Assembly: GCA_964410505.1 (NCBI GenBank) | Contig: CAYPGR010000002.1 | Location: 62,001 to 126,000 of the forward strand | Length of the DNA stretch: 64,000 nt | Origin: UBA1361 sp041656375 | GTDB taxonomy: Bacteria; Bacillota_I; Bacilli_A; RFN20; CAG-826 | Direction: 5' to 3' | Shown here: positions 16,590-25,971 of the stretch, one piece after another | Position numbering within the stretch: the first letter of the stretch is position 1 | Layout: each line of letters starts with the position of its first letter | Position numbers and translations under genes: made by a program | The notes under the pieces: generated by a model | Seen by the model: the letters and a program-made list of their open reading frames with translations, nothing else | Databases searched by the model: none | What the model was told of the DNA's origin: nothing

Positions 16590-18275
16590 ATGGCAGATAA
16601 GATAAAGATTTTCGCTTTAGGCGGCTTGGATGAACATGGAAAAAACATGTATGTTATTGAAATTAACGATAATATTTTTGTATTTGAGGCGGGTCTAAAA
16701 TATCCTGATAAAACATCACCAGGGATTGATTTTATAATTCCTAACCACGAATATTTAATTACGAATAAAAATCGGGTTAAGGCTTATATTATCTCCCATG
16801 GACATGATGATCAATTTGGCGCCTTGCCTTTTATTTATAAGCTTGTCCCGGCACCAATCTACACGACTAAATCGGCGGCCATGATGCTTGAACGCTTCAC
16901 AAAAAGAGTCGGTATTAACTTAAAATATGATATTCAAGTGATTGAACCTTCAAGTCAATTAGAAATTGCAAAAACTAAATTCACTTTTTTCCAAACAACG
17001 CATAGTGCGATGCAAAGCTTTGGCGTCTCCATTGATACAACGCAAGGGGCGATTGTATATTCGGGCGACTTTATTGTCGAATATACGAATAGTACGCGCT
17101 ATAAACTTGATTTAAATAGTATTGCCAAAATTGCCGAGAAGAATGTTTTGTGTTTGCTAAGTGAAAGTTCAGCGGCTGAAAAGGCCGGTTATACTTCCCC
17201 AAATCACCGTTTAACGCCGCAAATTGAACCTATTTTCCGTGATATTAAAGGTCGGATCTTTATTGCACTTTATGATCAATCCACTTATAACATAGAAGAA
17301 CTCGTCCAAGTGTGTGCTCATTCAAAACGTAAAATTGCGTTCTATGATCCCCTCACAGAAGAGTATTTCAACGACTTTGCAAAAGCGGGTTTACCGCTGA
17401 TTGATCCTCGGAACATTATTAGTAATGACGATTTATTAAGAGCGCGTGACCAAGACATTTGTATTTTAATGCTTGGGACGGGCGAACGTATCTTTGAAAA
17501 AATTCTTAATTTGTCCCATCGTCAAAATCCAGATAAGAAGATTGTATTAAATAAAGAAGACACGTTCATTATGGCCCTTCAAGCGCCGGCGACATTAGAA
17601 GTTGTGGCGACTGAAGCACTCGATAGTTTATATACGACAGGTTGTAACGTTATTAATATTACGCGAAGTGTCATTTCGAATATGCATGCGCAAGAAGAAG
17701 ATCTTCGTATGCTCCTATCACTTTTAAAACCAAAATACTATTTACCAGTTAAAGGTTTATTTCGTCAACAAATTGCAAATGCCCAACTTGCACTCCATAG
17801 CGGTCTCAAGTTTGGCCATCATAATATTTTCTTACTTGATAATGGCGTGACGGTTGAATTCACGGATGGGATTGGAAGAGTCAAGGCACATGCGATTGAT
17901 CTTGTTAAAAATGGCGATGTTCTCGTTGATGGTACGGGTATTGGTGATATTAATCGCGGGGTCATTGAAGATCGCCAACGATTAAGTGAAGATGGCATCA
18001 TCATTATGGCGATTGCTATTAATTATCATGAACGTACAATCACAGCGGGCCCAGATGTACAAATGCGCGGCTTTGTTTATGTGAAGGATAGTGAACAACT
18101 ATTAAAACAAATTCGAACCATCTTTGTAACCACAACGTCAGAATATTTAGCGATGAAAAACTTCGACATTGATGCGACTGTCAAAGAAGTACAAAACCGT
18201 GTCGAACGTTATATTTTTAAAGAAACCCGTCGCCATCCGATGATATTACCGTTAATTCGTGTAATCAATAAATAA
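16590..18275 (+). CDS. Ribonuclease J-like protein with degenerate metal site (J2-like)
   Basis: RNase J enzymes are MBL/beta-CASP nucleases of mRNA decay. The 561-aa length and domain order fit. The metal motif reads H70-G-H72-D-D74-Q75, where active J1 enzymes have HxHxDH, so the last histidine is glutamine. The C-terminal PVHGE motif is PVKGL, losing another ligand, and the early DAGL is EAGL. TTHS and YSGDF are kept. This resembles B. subtilis RNase J2, whose motif is also broken and whose role is mainly as partner of J1. The protein is probably a weak or structural subunit, and a J1 should exist outside this window. The family call is firm; loss of activity is inferred. Confidence 0.85.
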   Translation: MADKIKIFALGGLDEHGKNMYVIEINDNIFVFEAGLKYPDKTSPGIDFIIPNHEYLITNKNRVKAYIISHGHDDQFGALPFIYKLVPAPIYTTKSAAMMLERFTKRVGINLKYDIQVIEPSSQLEIAKTKFTFFQTTHSAMQSFGVSIDTTQGAIVYSGDFIVEYTNSTRYKLDLNSIAKIAEKNVLCLLSESSAAEKAGYTSPNHRLTPQIEPIFRDIKGRIFIALYDQSTYNIEELVQVCAHSKRKIAFYDPLTEEYFNDFAKAGLPLIDPRNIISNDDLLRARDQDICILMLGTGERIFEKILNLSHRQNPDKKIVLNKEDTFIMALQAPATLEVVATEALDSLYTTGCNVINITRSVISNMHAQEEDLRMLLSLLKPKYYLPVKGLFRQQIANAQLALHSGLKFGHHNIFLLDNGVTVEFTDGIGRVKAHAIDLVKNGDVLVDGTGIGDINRGVIEDRQRLSEDGIIIMAIAINYHERTITAGPDVQMRGFVYVKDSEQLLKQIRTIFVTTTSEYLAMKNFDIDATVKEVQNRVERYIFKETRRHPMILPLIRVINK

Positions 18276-18297
18276 ATAGAGACAATGTTTAACGACC

Positions 18298-18329
18298 GAG
18301 TGGGTGTGAATTAACACCCACTCTTTCTT
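18298..18329 (+). terminator. Terminator after the RNase J-like gene
   Basis: GAGTGGGTGT (18298-18307), loop GAATTA, ACACCCACTC (18314-18323), then TTTCTT. A perfect 10-bp stem. Confidence 0.88.
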
Positions 18330-18338
18330 AATATTATG

Positions 18339-18344
18339 TATAAT
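18339..18344 (+). promoter_or_regulatory. ftsK -10 box, leaderless arrangement
   Basis: TATAAT ends 7 bases before the ftsK ATG (18352). There is no Shine-Dalgarno, so transcription should start at or next to the A of the start codon. No good -35 is visible. Confidence 0.5.
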
Positions 18345-18351
18345 ATTACAT

Positions 18352-20970
18352 ATGAGTAAGTATAAAAATATCTCAATTAATCATCAAAAACGGGTCACGC
18401 GCGCCCTTCAGGGGATCATCCTTGCCTTGCTTGCTTTGATTGGAATATTGAAGATTTCGATTGGTGGTGTCATTAATGTCCCGATTGCCCTTTTGTTTGG
18501 TGATATTTTTGTGGCTTTCTTCACCGCTCAAATTCTTTTAGCCTTTTATTTAATGGTCTTTCCGATTTCCAAAAAGCGGAAACGATTACTCATTATCTTT
18601 TTTTCGTTCTTAGGCCTTATTTTAATGACAAGCATTACCTATGCGAGTATTTATCATGATTTCATTTTAGAAGCCGACGAGTTTAGACAAAATCTCCAAC
18701 AAATGCTCCTTTTGGCACGCGCCAATTTTTCATTAGGGGCGGCCACCCAAGACTACTTTTATCATTTTGGTGGCATTCTTGGTGAGGGGGTATTAGTCAT
18801 TTTGACACCCCTTGGTCCCGGACTTATCATTACTTTTATCGTGCTTTTTTATACGCTTTTTATCGTCTTTATTTTTTGGCCACTCTTACGCCGACTATGG
18901 TTCCTGATTAAAGAATCAATCCGTGATTATAAAAAACGTAGGAGAGTCCTTATTGAGGCAAGTAAAGTAGTCGTTCAAAGTGAGACGGAGGCACCGCTTC
19001 AAGTTAGCATCAATGATGCGATTGGGCACACGGCTGAAATGTCTCAAAACTCGCTACTTCACCATGTTGGTCCGAAAGAAAAAGAACCAATTGTTCTTAA
19101 TCCTCCACCGATTAATGCGAATGTCGCGCTTGAGCGACCCAATCCGGCAATTGATTTAATGGAGGACCCTTTTACGTTGCCAACCCTTGATATGGAAGAA
19201 GGAATGGAAGCGGTTATTACACAAACTAAGCCACTCAATGAAATGAATCAATTATCCAATGCGGATTTTGCGTCTCTTCAAAAAGCCGTTGATGTCAGTG
19301 GTACTTTTGAATCATTAGCTTTTGAGACTGATGACCATCATGAAGAGCAAGCCGTGGCTGCACCACTTTCTCCTTCACTACCTGAATTAGAAATAACAAA
19401 ACCAGAACCAGAAAAACATCCTTTACTTGATGAAACTCTTCAAGAAGAACCGTTAGTAACGGAACCATTATTAGAAGAGAAACTTGCACTAAATGAAGAA
19501 AAGGTTATCGCGAAAGTCTCAAACAAAGAACCAGATCGTCATCCTGATCCGTATCTTCATTATCGATTACCATCGCTTGATCTTTTAGACGATCCGCTTG
19601 ATCAAGGAAAGGACGAAGAAAATCGCATGATTGCGAGTGATTATGAACATAAAATTAATGGGTTCTTTAATGACTTTCAAATTGGTGCCCATGTTTCAAA
19701 TTGGACCATTGGTTCAACCTTTACACGCTTTGAGATTCAACTTGACGCTAATGAAAGTGTGCGTTCGATTCAAGGGCTAATGGATGATATTTCACGGCGT
19801 CTTAATGGCGCGGCAGTTCGATTTGAACCAATTATTCCTGGAAAAGCGACGAGTGGCCTTGAAGTTGCGAATACGCATCGCACAATTGTTAATTTTAAAG
19901 AATGTATGCGTAAAGTTGAAAGTGATAAGAAACGAAAATACCTCATCCCTCTAGGTAAAGATGTCGGTGGCAATATTATCATGGCCCCGTTTGGTGATTT
20001 CCCCCATTTACTAGTTGCTGGTTCCACCAATAGTGGTAAAAGCGTATTTATTCATACGGTTTTAACCTCACTTATTATGCGTCATGACCCCCGCGAGTTA
20101 CGATTAATGCTTATAGACCCGAAAAGGGTTGAACTGGCCCAATATAATAATATTCCGCATCTGATTACGCCAATTATTAAAGAGCCAAAAGAAGCCCGGG
20201 TTGCGCTCGATCGATTAATTGATGAGATGGAACGTCGGTATAAGCTTTTTGAACATACGGGTGTCAATAAAATGAGTGACTATAATGAGATTGCCGAAGA
20301 AACGGGTGTTGAAAAATTACCCCTTATTATTGCGGTCGTTGATGAATTTGCTGATATCAGTGAAAGTGAAAAAGAGGTGTCAGGGCTTGTCCTTCGGTTA
20401 GTCCAAAAGTCTCGGGCCGCCGGTATTCATATGCTGCTTGCGACCCAACGGCCAAGTGTTCAAATTATCACCGGTAATATTAAAGCTAATTTGCCGAGCC
20501 GGGTTGCGTTCATGACTGCTAGTTCGATTGACTCCATGACCATCTTAGGTCAAGGTGGCGCAGAATTACTTCTTGGTTATGGGGATATGTTAGTGGATAG
20601 CATTACCGTATACCGCGGCTTACTCCGGATTCAATCGCCTTTTATCCCGATTAAAGAAGTGATGCGCGTAACGAACTATCTGCGCGCAAACTACCAACCT
20701 ACTTTCTTTGATGACTTTATTGATCTAAAGGAGAAAGTGTATTCAAATGGGGCTGGTGCGCCAGTAAGTGATGATTTATATCCAGATGTCTTAAGATTCA
20801 CCCAAGAAAATGAAACGATTTCAATTAGTAGACTCCAACAACAGTTTGGGATCGGTTGGCCCCGGGCCCGGACCTTATATGATATGCTGATGAGTAATGG
20901 TGTGATCGAACCGCCAGATGAGGCCAATAGTGCTAAAGGCGCAATCGTGATTATAAATAAACGTAGATAG
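18352..20970 (+). CDS. ftsK: DNA translocase FtsK/SpoIIIE
   Basis: Membrane-anchored pump that clears chromosomes from the division septum. It is 872 aa. The N-terminal part (about 1-200) has about four membrane segments. A low-complexity acidic/proline linker covers about 200-420. The motor holds Walker A AGSTNSGKS near residue 555, LMLIDPKRVEL, and the LLATQRPSV motif. A C-terminal gamma winged helix (ISRLQQQFGIGWPRARTLYDML) would read KOPS-like DNA. Walker A differs slightly from the usual AGATGSGKS but keeps all key residues. The start lacks an SD. acpS follows 9 bases downstream. Confidence 0.95.
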   Translation: MSKYKNISINHQKRVTRALQGIILALLALIGILKISIGGVINVPIALLFGDIFVAFFTAQILLAFYLMVFPISKKRKRLLIIFFSFLGLILMTSITYASIYHDFILEADEFRQNLQQMLLLARANFSLGAATQDYFYHFGGILGEGVLVILTPLGPGLIITFIVLFYTLFIVFIFWPLLRRLWFLIKESIRDYKKRRRVLIEASKVVVQSETEAPLQVSINDAIGHTAEMSQNSLLHHVGPKEKEPIVLNPPPINANVALERPNPAIDLMEDPFTLPTLDMEEGMEAVITQTKPLNEMNQLSNADFASLQKAVDVSGTFESLAFETDDHHEEQAVAAPLSPSLPELEITKPEPEKHPLLDETLQEEPLVTEPLLEEKLALNEEKVIAKVSNKEPDRHPDPYLHYRLPSLDLLDDPLDQGKDEENRMIASDYEHKINGFFNDFQIGAHVSNWTIGSTFTRFEIQLDANESVRSIQGLMDDISRRLNGAAVRFEPIIPGKATSGLEVANTHRTIVNFKECMRKVESDKKRKYLIPLGKDVGGNIIMAPFGDFPHLLVAGSTNSGKSVFIHTVLTSLIMRHDPRELRLMLIDPKRVELAQYNNIPHLITPIIKEPKEARVALDRLIDEMERRYKLFEHTGVNKMSDYNEIAEETGVEKLPLIIAVVDEFADISESEKEVSGLVLRLVQKSRAAGIHMLLATQRPSVQIITGNIKANLPSRVAFMTASSIDSMTILGQGGAELLLGYGDMLVDSITVYRGLLRIQSPFIPIKEVMRVTNYLRANYQPTFFDDFIDLKEKVYSNGAGAPVSDDLYPDVLRFTQENETISISRLQQQFGIGWPRARTLYDMLMSNGVIEPPDEANSAKGAIVIINKRR

Positions 20971-20979
20971 GAGAAACTT

Positions 20980-21300
20980 ATGGCAGTAGGAATTGATATT
21001 GTCTATATTCCCCGCTTTGTTGGCAAAGAGCAACTAGCGACCCGCATTCTTTCCGCCTCTGAGTTAGAGATTTATCAACTGAGACCAAACAAAGAAGAAT
21101 TTTTAGCTGGCCGCTTTGCGGCTAAAGAAGCATTTTTAAAAGCGATTAAAGAAGGGATTGGCCGGATTGCCTTTCACCATATTGATATCATCTATCAACG
21201 AGATGGGCGCCCTGAAATTCATCATGATGGCAAGGTTTATCCAGTTTCGATTAGTCACGATGGCGATTATGCCGTGGCAATCGTAGAAATAAGAGAATAA
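20980..21300 (+). CDS. acpS: Holo-[acyl-carrier-protein] synthase
   Basis: Transfers 4'-phosphopantetheine from CoA to acyl carrier protein, needed for fatty acid synthesis. At 106 aa it is slightly short for the family (about 115-125) but complete. VGIDIVYIPRF carries the metal-binding aspartate. GRFAAKEAFLKA carries the second metal/CoA motif. SISHDGDYAVA closes the fold. The ribosome site is AGGAGA. It lies between ftsK and pulA, 1 base from the latter. Confidence 0.93.
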   Translation: MAVGIDIVYIPRFVGKEQLATRILSASELEIYQLRPNKEEFLAGRFAAKEAFLKAIKEGIGRIAFHHIDIIYQRDGRPEIHHDGKVYPVSISHDGDYAVAIVEIRE

Positions 21301-21301
21301 T

Positions 21302-23470
21302 ATGGCATTTGGACAATTTAGCGCACATCTTGTAAGCTCACGCGTCATTCGGGTTGTGCTTTATAGTGATAAATATCATTATGAACAATCAAAAGTGACA
21401 ATTTTTGACGATAATGATAAATTAATTCCTCTTATAGGGATTAATAAAACGCAACAGTATAAAGTAACCATCTACGAACTTACTTTGGAACAACCTTTTA
21501 TTCTCGGGCAAAATTATAAAATTTATTTACAAAACTTTGGGCAAGTGCCTTTAAATGTGAGTGAAGCCACCACTTTTCCAAATTTTGATAAAGATTATTA
21601 TTATGACGGGGAGCTGGGCCCGATTTACACCCAAGCGGCGACTACTTTTAGACTTTGGGCACCGTTAGCGAGCCGTGTCATTTTAAAATATTTTCTCCCA
21701 AACAATAAAAACTTTTTATATCGTAAATTAAAACGCGGTGAACGCGGTGTTTATGAGTATACGCTTGAAGGCGATCATGACGGTCTCCGTTATACCTATT
21801 TAGTCCTTAATAATGGGGTTGAAGAGGAAGTCACCGATCCCTATGCAAAAAGTAGTGGTCCGAATGGGCAATTTAGTTATGTGATTAATCTTGAAAAAAC
21901 AAAGATGGCCATGGGCGAGCAATATCTACCGCCCCATACCCGTGCGACGGATGCAATCATTTATGAAACAAGTGTTCGTGACCAAACGGTTGATGAACGG
22001 ACAGATATTGAGTATCGAGCGACTTTTGCGGGGATGCTTGAAGAAGGCCGTCAAGTTAAGGGTCTATATCCTGCGGGATTTGATTACTTAAAAGGACTTG
22101 GGATTACCCATCTTCAACTTTTACCCGTATATGATTTTAAAACCGTCGATGAAACCAAAAAATGGCAAAGCTACAACTGGGGATATGATCCGCAACAATA
22201 TTTTGTGCTAGAAGGAAGTTATGCCCGTGATCCTATTGACCCATATAACCGTCTCCTTGATTTCAAAAAAATGGTCGCTCGATATCATGAGCAAGGTATT
22301 CGTATTGTGATGGATGTCGTTTTTAACCACGTTTATGATCATGAAACGAGTGTTTTTGAAAAAATTGTCCCTAATTATTACTTCCGCAAAACAAGTGAAG
22401 GGGTCATTAGTAATGGTAGTGGGGTCGGTAATGATTTTGCGACTGAACGGCCCATGGTGCGTCGCTTGGTCGTTGATGCGTGTCTATATTATGTCAATGA
22501 ACTTGGAGTGGACGGCTTCCGTTTTGATTTAATGGGACTCATTGATAATCAAACGATGGAAGAAATCTATCAAAAAACATTGGCAATCAAACAAGATTTT
22601 ATGATTTATGGCGAAGGCTGGGAAATGGCGACAACGGTTCCAAAAGAGGAACTCGCCCATCACGGTAATGCTTTTAAATTGAAAAAAATCGGTTTCTTTA
22701 ATGATGCCTTCCGCGAGATTAATAAAGGGGCAAGTTTTCCTGAACATCTTCATGAACGCGGTTACTTACTAGGGGCGACCAATTATCGCGAAGGATTTTA
22801 TTTTGCTTATACAGGTAGTGTCCTTAATTCGACTTTCACACCACGATACCCAACCGCTAGCCAAAGTATCAACTATGTTGAATGTCATGATAACGGTGTC
22901 ATTATTGATAAGATGGCGGTGAGTAATCCGCAAGAAAGTATGGAAACGCACCTCTCTCGACTGTTAAGTTTAAATACGATTGTGATGCTCTCGTTTGGTG
23001 TTCCTTTCTTCCACCGCGGCCAAGAAATTGGCGCTTCTAAATATGGGGATGGAAACTCGTATAAATCGAGTGATAAAATCAATCAATTTCCTTACACCTT
23101 AGCGTATAAGCGAAGTGATATGGTCTCTTATTTTAAAGCGTTAACAGCCTTAAGAAAAGAATGTCTTTTCCTTCACGAAACCGATCCAAAAGTGATTAAG
23201 GAACGCGTAAAGTTTATTGATTATAGTAATGGTGCATGTGCAATTGAATATAACCCCGACCATGATTTAGCGCCTTATAGTTATTTCAAAGTCTTTGTTA
23301 ATCCGACGAATGAGCCGATGTTTATTGATTTAGAGACACCATTAAAAATAGTTTTAAATCGTGCAGGTTACATTGCCGCACGTTCTAGTGAATATATTGA
23401 GCGCGTGATGGTCGCTCCCTATAGTGTAATTGTACTTGGCTTACGCCTAGGCGATCCGGGTCCAAAATAA
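21302..23470 (+). CDS. pulA: Type I pullulanase (glycoside hydrolase 13)
   Basis: Debranching enzyme that cuts alpha-1,6 links in pullulan, glycogen or limit dextrins. It is 722 aa with no signal peptide, so it is cytoplasmic. An N-terminal CBM48-like domain covers about 95-190. The catalytic barrel shows YNWGYDPQQYF (the type I signature), DVVFNH, the nucleophile in GFRFDLMG, the acid/base in YGEGW, and VECHDNG. There is no Shine-Dalgarno of note; it follows acpS by 1 base, so expression is probably coupled. It suggests glycogen or maltodextrin use. Confidence 0.94.
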   Translation: MAFGQFSAHLVSSRVIRVVLYSDKYHYEQSKVTIFDDNDKLIPLIGINKTQQYKVTIYELTLEQPFILGQNYKIYLQNFGQVPLNVSEATTFPNFDKDYYYDGELGPIYTQAATTFRLWAPLASRVILKYFLPNNKNFLYRKLKRGERGVYEYTLEGDHDGLRYTYLVLNNGVEEEVTDPYAKSSGPNGQFSYVINLEKTKMAMGEQYLPPHTRATDAIIYETSVRDQTVDERTDIEYRATFAGMLEEGRQVKGLYPAGFDYLKGLGITHLQLLPVYDFKTVDETKKWQSYNWGYDPQQYFVLEGSYARDPIDPYNRLLDFKKMVARYHEQGIRIVMDVVFNHVYDHETSVFEKIVPNYYFRKTSEGVISNGSGVGNDFATERPMVRRLVVDACLYYVNELGVDGFRFDLMGLIDNQTMEEIYQKTLAIKQDFMIYGEGWEMATTVPKEELAHHGNAFKLKKIGFFNDAFREINKGASFPEHLHERGYLLGATNYREGFYFAYTGSVLNSTFTPRYPTASQSINYVECHDNGVIIDKMAVSNPQESMETHLSRLLSLNTIVMLSFGVPFFHRGQEIGASKYGDGNSYKSSDKINQFPYTLAYKRSDMVSYFKALTALRKECLFLHETDPKVIKERVKFIDYSNGACAIEYNPDHDLAPYSYFKVFVNPTNEPMFIDLETPLKIVLNRAGYIAARSSEYIERVMVAPYSVIVLGLRLGDPGPK

Positions 23471-23491
23471 CATGAAAGGAGATGTGGATCG

Positions 23492-23749
23492 ATGTTAACA
23501 GCTATATTTATAGTCGGTAAACTAGGACCTGTTGAAGGTGATTACCGCTATGTCTTAGTAGAAAAAGTCAAGCACCATGGAGATGACCAATCAAAGGTTG
23601 AATATGACCGGTTTAAAGTCAAACTATGGTCAGATATTTCTGGAGTTTTACAACGTCTTCGTGAGGATACAATGGTATCCATCAAAGGTCGCCTTGAAGA
23701 GCAAAATGGTGACGTATTTGTCATTGCAGAACTATTTCGGAGTTTTTAA
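23492..23749 (+). CDS. Short SSB-like OB-fold protein
   Basis: An 85-aa protein resembling the OB fold of single-stranded DNA-binding proteins. It opens with TAIFIVGKLGPV, has a central strand VEYDRFKVKLWSD, then TMVSIKGRLEEQNGDVFVIAE, as in the SSB strands that end in VxGRL. It is shorter than normal SSB (about 110-residue core plus acidic tail) and lacks the C-terminal DDDIPF-type tail. It could be a reduced paralog rather than the main SSB. It has a strong ribosome site AAAGGAG. It sits 2 bases before plsC. The family assignment rests on pattern only. Confidence 0.6.
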   Translation: MLTAIFIVGKLGPVEGDYRYVLVEKVKHHGDDQSKVEYDRFKVKLWSDISGVLQRLREDTMVSIKGRLEEQNGDVFVIAELFRSF

Positions 23750-23751
23750 TA

Positions 23752-24534
23752 ATGTTTAAATATGTGGGTTGGTTAATTAAAGCTGGAATTCCGATTGTAT
23801 GGAATTATTTTACGTGGATGCGGCGCTGGGCGAAACACCCCGAACGTTATAGCCAACAAGCGCGTTTTGAACGGGGCCGTCAGGTTGCTTTAAAATTATT
23901 AAAGCGCTTAAAAGTTGATGTTGAGATTCGTAACGCCCCGCTTTTAAAGACTGACGAAGTCTATTATTTTGTTGGTAATCATACCTCACTCATGGACGCC
24001 GTTGTGACCTTAGCATATTTACCGGTTCCGGTTTACTATATTTCAAAAATCGAAACCCGCAAGATGCCATTTGCCTCAACGATGTTTAAAATCGTTGGTG
24101 GCGCCCTGATTGAACGCGATAATCTCAAGCAAGAAATTAAAGTCATGCAACAAATGCGTGAATCACTCGCTAAAAAAGAAACGAGTTGGTTGATTTTCCC
24201 TGAAGGTACGCGGAAAAAGGATTATCACACCCCGCTACTTGAATATAAAGCGGGAGCCTTTAAGGCGCCAGTCCAAGCCCAAACGACGATTGTTCCATTC
24301 GTTTTATGGGGCAATCAAGTGATCCTCAATCCTAAGACAAGGGCTAAACGATATAAAGTGGTGCTTGCGTATTTAGATCCAGTTTTACCTACCGGTACAA
24401 CCAGTGAAATCGCCGAGCATATCCTTAATGAAAGTAATCGGATGGCCGAGATGCTAAAGGCGGAATACTATAATACGCAAAAACTGAATCGTTATGGTCG
24501 AAAGCTCATAACGCCACCAACCCACACAGACTAA
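23752..24534 (+). CDS. plsC: 1-acyl-sn-glycerol-3-phosphate acyltransferase
   Basis: Makes phosphatidic acid from lysophosphatidic acid at the membrane. At 260 aa it is normal. The catalytic HX4D motif is NHTSLMD near residue 77. FPEGTRKK, the phosphate-binding motif, is near residue 150. A hydrophobic N-terminal stretch (about residues 3-20) would associate with membrane. It follows the SSB-like gene by 2 bases and ends in front of a terminator. It complements the FakA-DegV fusion and acpS in lipid synthesis. Confidence 0.92.
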   Translation: MFKYVGWLIKAGIPIVWNYFTWMRRWAKHPERYSQQARFERGRQVALKLLKRLKVDVEIRNAPLLKTDEVYYFVGNHTSLMDAVVTLAYLPVPVYYISKIETRKMPFASTMFKIVGGALIERDNLKQEIKVMQQMRESLAKKETSWLIFPEGTRKKDYHTPLLEYKAGAFKAPVQAQTTIVPFVLWGNQVILNPKTRAKRYKVVLAYLDPVLPTGTTSEIAEHILNESNRMAEMLKAEYYNTQKLNRYGRKLITPPTHTD

Positions 24535-24561
24535 CCCAACGAATAAGGGTTATTAAGATGG

Positions 24562-24587
24562 GGCAATCCTGCTTTGGATTGCCTTTT
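24562..24587 (+). terminator. Terminator after plsC
   Basis: GGCAATCC (24562-24569), loop TGCTTT, GGATTGCC (24576-24583), then TTTT. A perfect 8-bp stem. Confidence 0.88.
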
Positions 24588-24629
24588 CAGTTCGGTTTCG
24601 ATATTATTTAGATAAATGATCTTTACCTA

Positions 24630-24638
24630 TGGTAAAAT
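24630..24638 (+). promoter_or_regulatory. Extended -10 promoter for pdp operon
   Basis: TGG directly ahead of TAAAAT (24633-24638) gives an extended -10. It lies 25 bases before ATG 24664 and no -35 is evident. Confidence 0.55.
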
Positions 24639-24663
24639 AAGTGAACAAAAAGGAGATTTGATT

Positions 24664-25971
24664 ATGCGGATGTATGATATTATTGTTAAAAAAAGAGACG
24701 GTTTTGCCTTAACGAATGAGGAAATTGCCTTTTTTGTCGAAGGAGTTGCGAGCAAATCAATTCCTGATTATCAAATTAGTAGTTTTTTAATGGCGGTTGT
24801 TTTAAAAGGAATGACCAAAGAAGAAACGGCAGCCCTTACGTTAGGGATGATGAAAAGTGGAGACATTATTGATTTAAGTGCCATTGAAGGTGTTAAAGTT
24901 GATAAACATAGTACCGGCGGTGTCGGTGATAAAACTAGTCTTGTTCTAGGACCACTTGTCGCAAGTTTTGGCGTTAAAGTCGCTAAAATGAGTGGTCGCG
25001 GATTAGGACATACCGGTGGTACACTTGATAAACTTGAAGCGATTCCCGGCACCAAAATTGAAATTGAGCGTGAAGCTTTTATTAAACAGGTGAATGATAT
25101 TGGCTGTGCCATTATTGGTCAAAGTGGCCATTTAGTGCCCGCGGACAAAAAACTATATGCCTTACGTGACGTGACCGGTACGGTTGAATCGATTCCGCTC
25201 ATTGCAAGTTCAATTATGTCGAAAAAACTTGCATCGGGCAGTGACACGATTTTACTTGATGTCAAATTTGGTAGTGGGGCTTTCATGAAGACCTTAGAAG
25301 ACGCACAAGCCTTAGCACGAGCAATGGTCGATATTGGTAAAAGTTTGAACCGTGATACACGGGCGATTTTAACTGATATGGATCAACCCCTTGGATTGGC
25401 CGTTGGTAATGCGCTCGAAGTAAAAGAAGCGATTGCAACCTTAAAAGGTGAAGGACCAAAAGATTTAACTACTTTATGTATGGAAGCCAGTGCCATTATG
25501 CTTGAACAAGCCGGTGCGGTGAAAGACGCCAAAGATGCCTACCCAGCGCTTGAAGCAAAAATTAAATCTGGCGAAGCCCTTCAAAAGCTTGTCGAAATGA
25601 TTAAAGCGCAAGGTGGTGACGCAAGTTACATTACCCATCCCGAAAAGTTTGAAGTAAGTAAACATATTTTTGAAGTGAAAGCCACGAGTGAGGGATTTGT
25701 TTCCCATATTGATTCCCTTGCGATTGGTATTGCTAGCATGAAACTCGGCGGCGGTCGTGAAACCTATGATGACATTATTGATATGTCAGCAGGGATCGTG
25801 TTAAACAAAAAAGTAGGAGATGAAGTGAAAATAGGTGATCGATTAGCGCTTGTCTATACGAATAAAGAAGATGCAGTCAGTCATCCAATTTTAGTGGATG
25901 TTCATGATGCATTCAGCTATAGTAAGACAAAGTTCACTGTCCCACCGATTATTCACGATTATATTAAATAA
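24664..25971 (+). CDS. pdp: Pyrimidine-nucleoside phosphorylase
   Basis: Splits uridine, thymidine or deoxyuridine with phosphate, feeding bases and (deoxy)ribose-1-phosphate to salvage. At 435 aa it matches the Bacillota Pdp size. KHSTGGVGDKTSL and SGRGLGHTGGTLDKLE are the phosphate and nucleoside motifs; GGGRETYDD lies near the C-terminus. ATG 24664 follows AAAAAGGAG; an upstream in-frame ATG at 24616 overlaps the promoter and is rejected. deoC and cdd elsewhere in the window complete a deoxynucleoside breakdown route. It overlaps dtd by 1 base (TAATG). Confidence 0.93.
   Translation: MRMYDIIVKKRDGFALTNEEIAFFVEGVASKSIPDYQISSFLMAVVLKGMTKEETAALTLGMMKSGDIIDLSAIEGVKVDKHSTGGVGDKTSLVLGPLVASFGVKVAKMSGRGLGHTGGTLDKLEAIPGTKIEIEREAFIKQVNDIGCAIIGQSGHLVPADKKLYALRDVTGTVESIPLIASSIMSKKLASGSDTILLDVKFGSGAFMKTLEDAQALARAMVDIGKSLNRDTRAILTDMDQPLGLAVGNALEVKEAIATLKGEGPKDLTTLCMEASAIMLEQAGAVKDAKDAYPALEAKIKSGEALQKLVEMIKAQGGDASYITHPEKFEVSKHIFEVKATSEGFVSHIDSLAIGIASMKLGGGRETYDDIIDMSAGIVLNKKVGDEVKIGDRLALVYTNKEDAVSHPILVDVHDAFSYSKTKFTVPPIIHDYIK

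Noticed and set aside
16590..18275. Calling the RNase J-like gene a pseudogene
   Set aside because: The frame is complete, has its own promoter, ribosome site and terminator, and the motif changes match the known inactive-type J2 paralogs.
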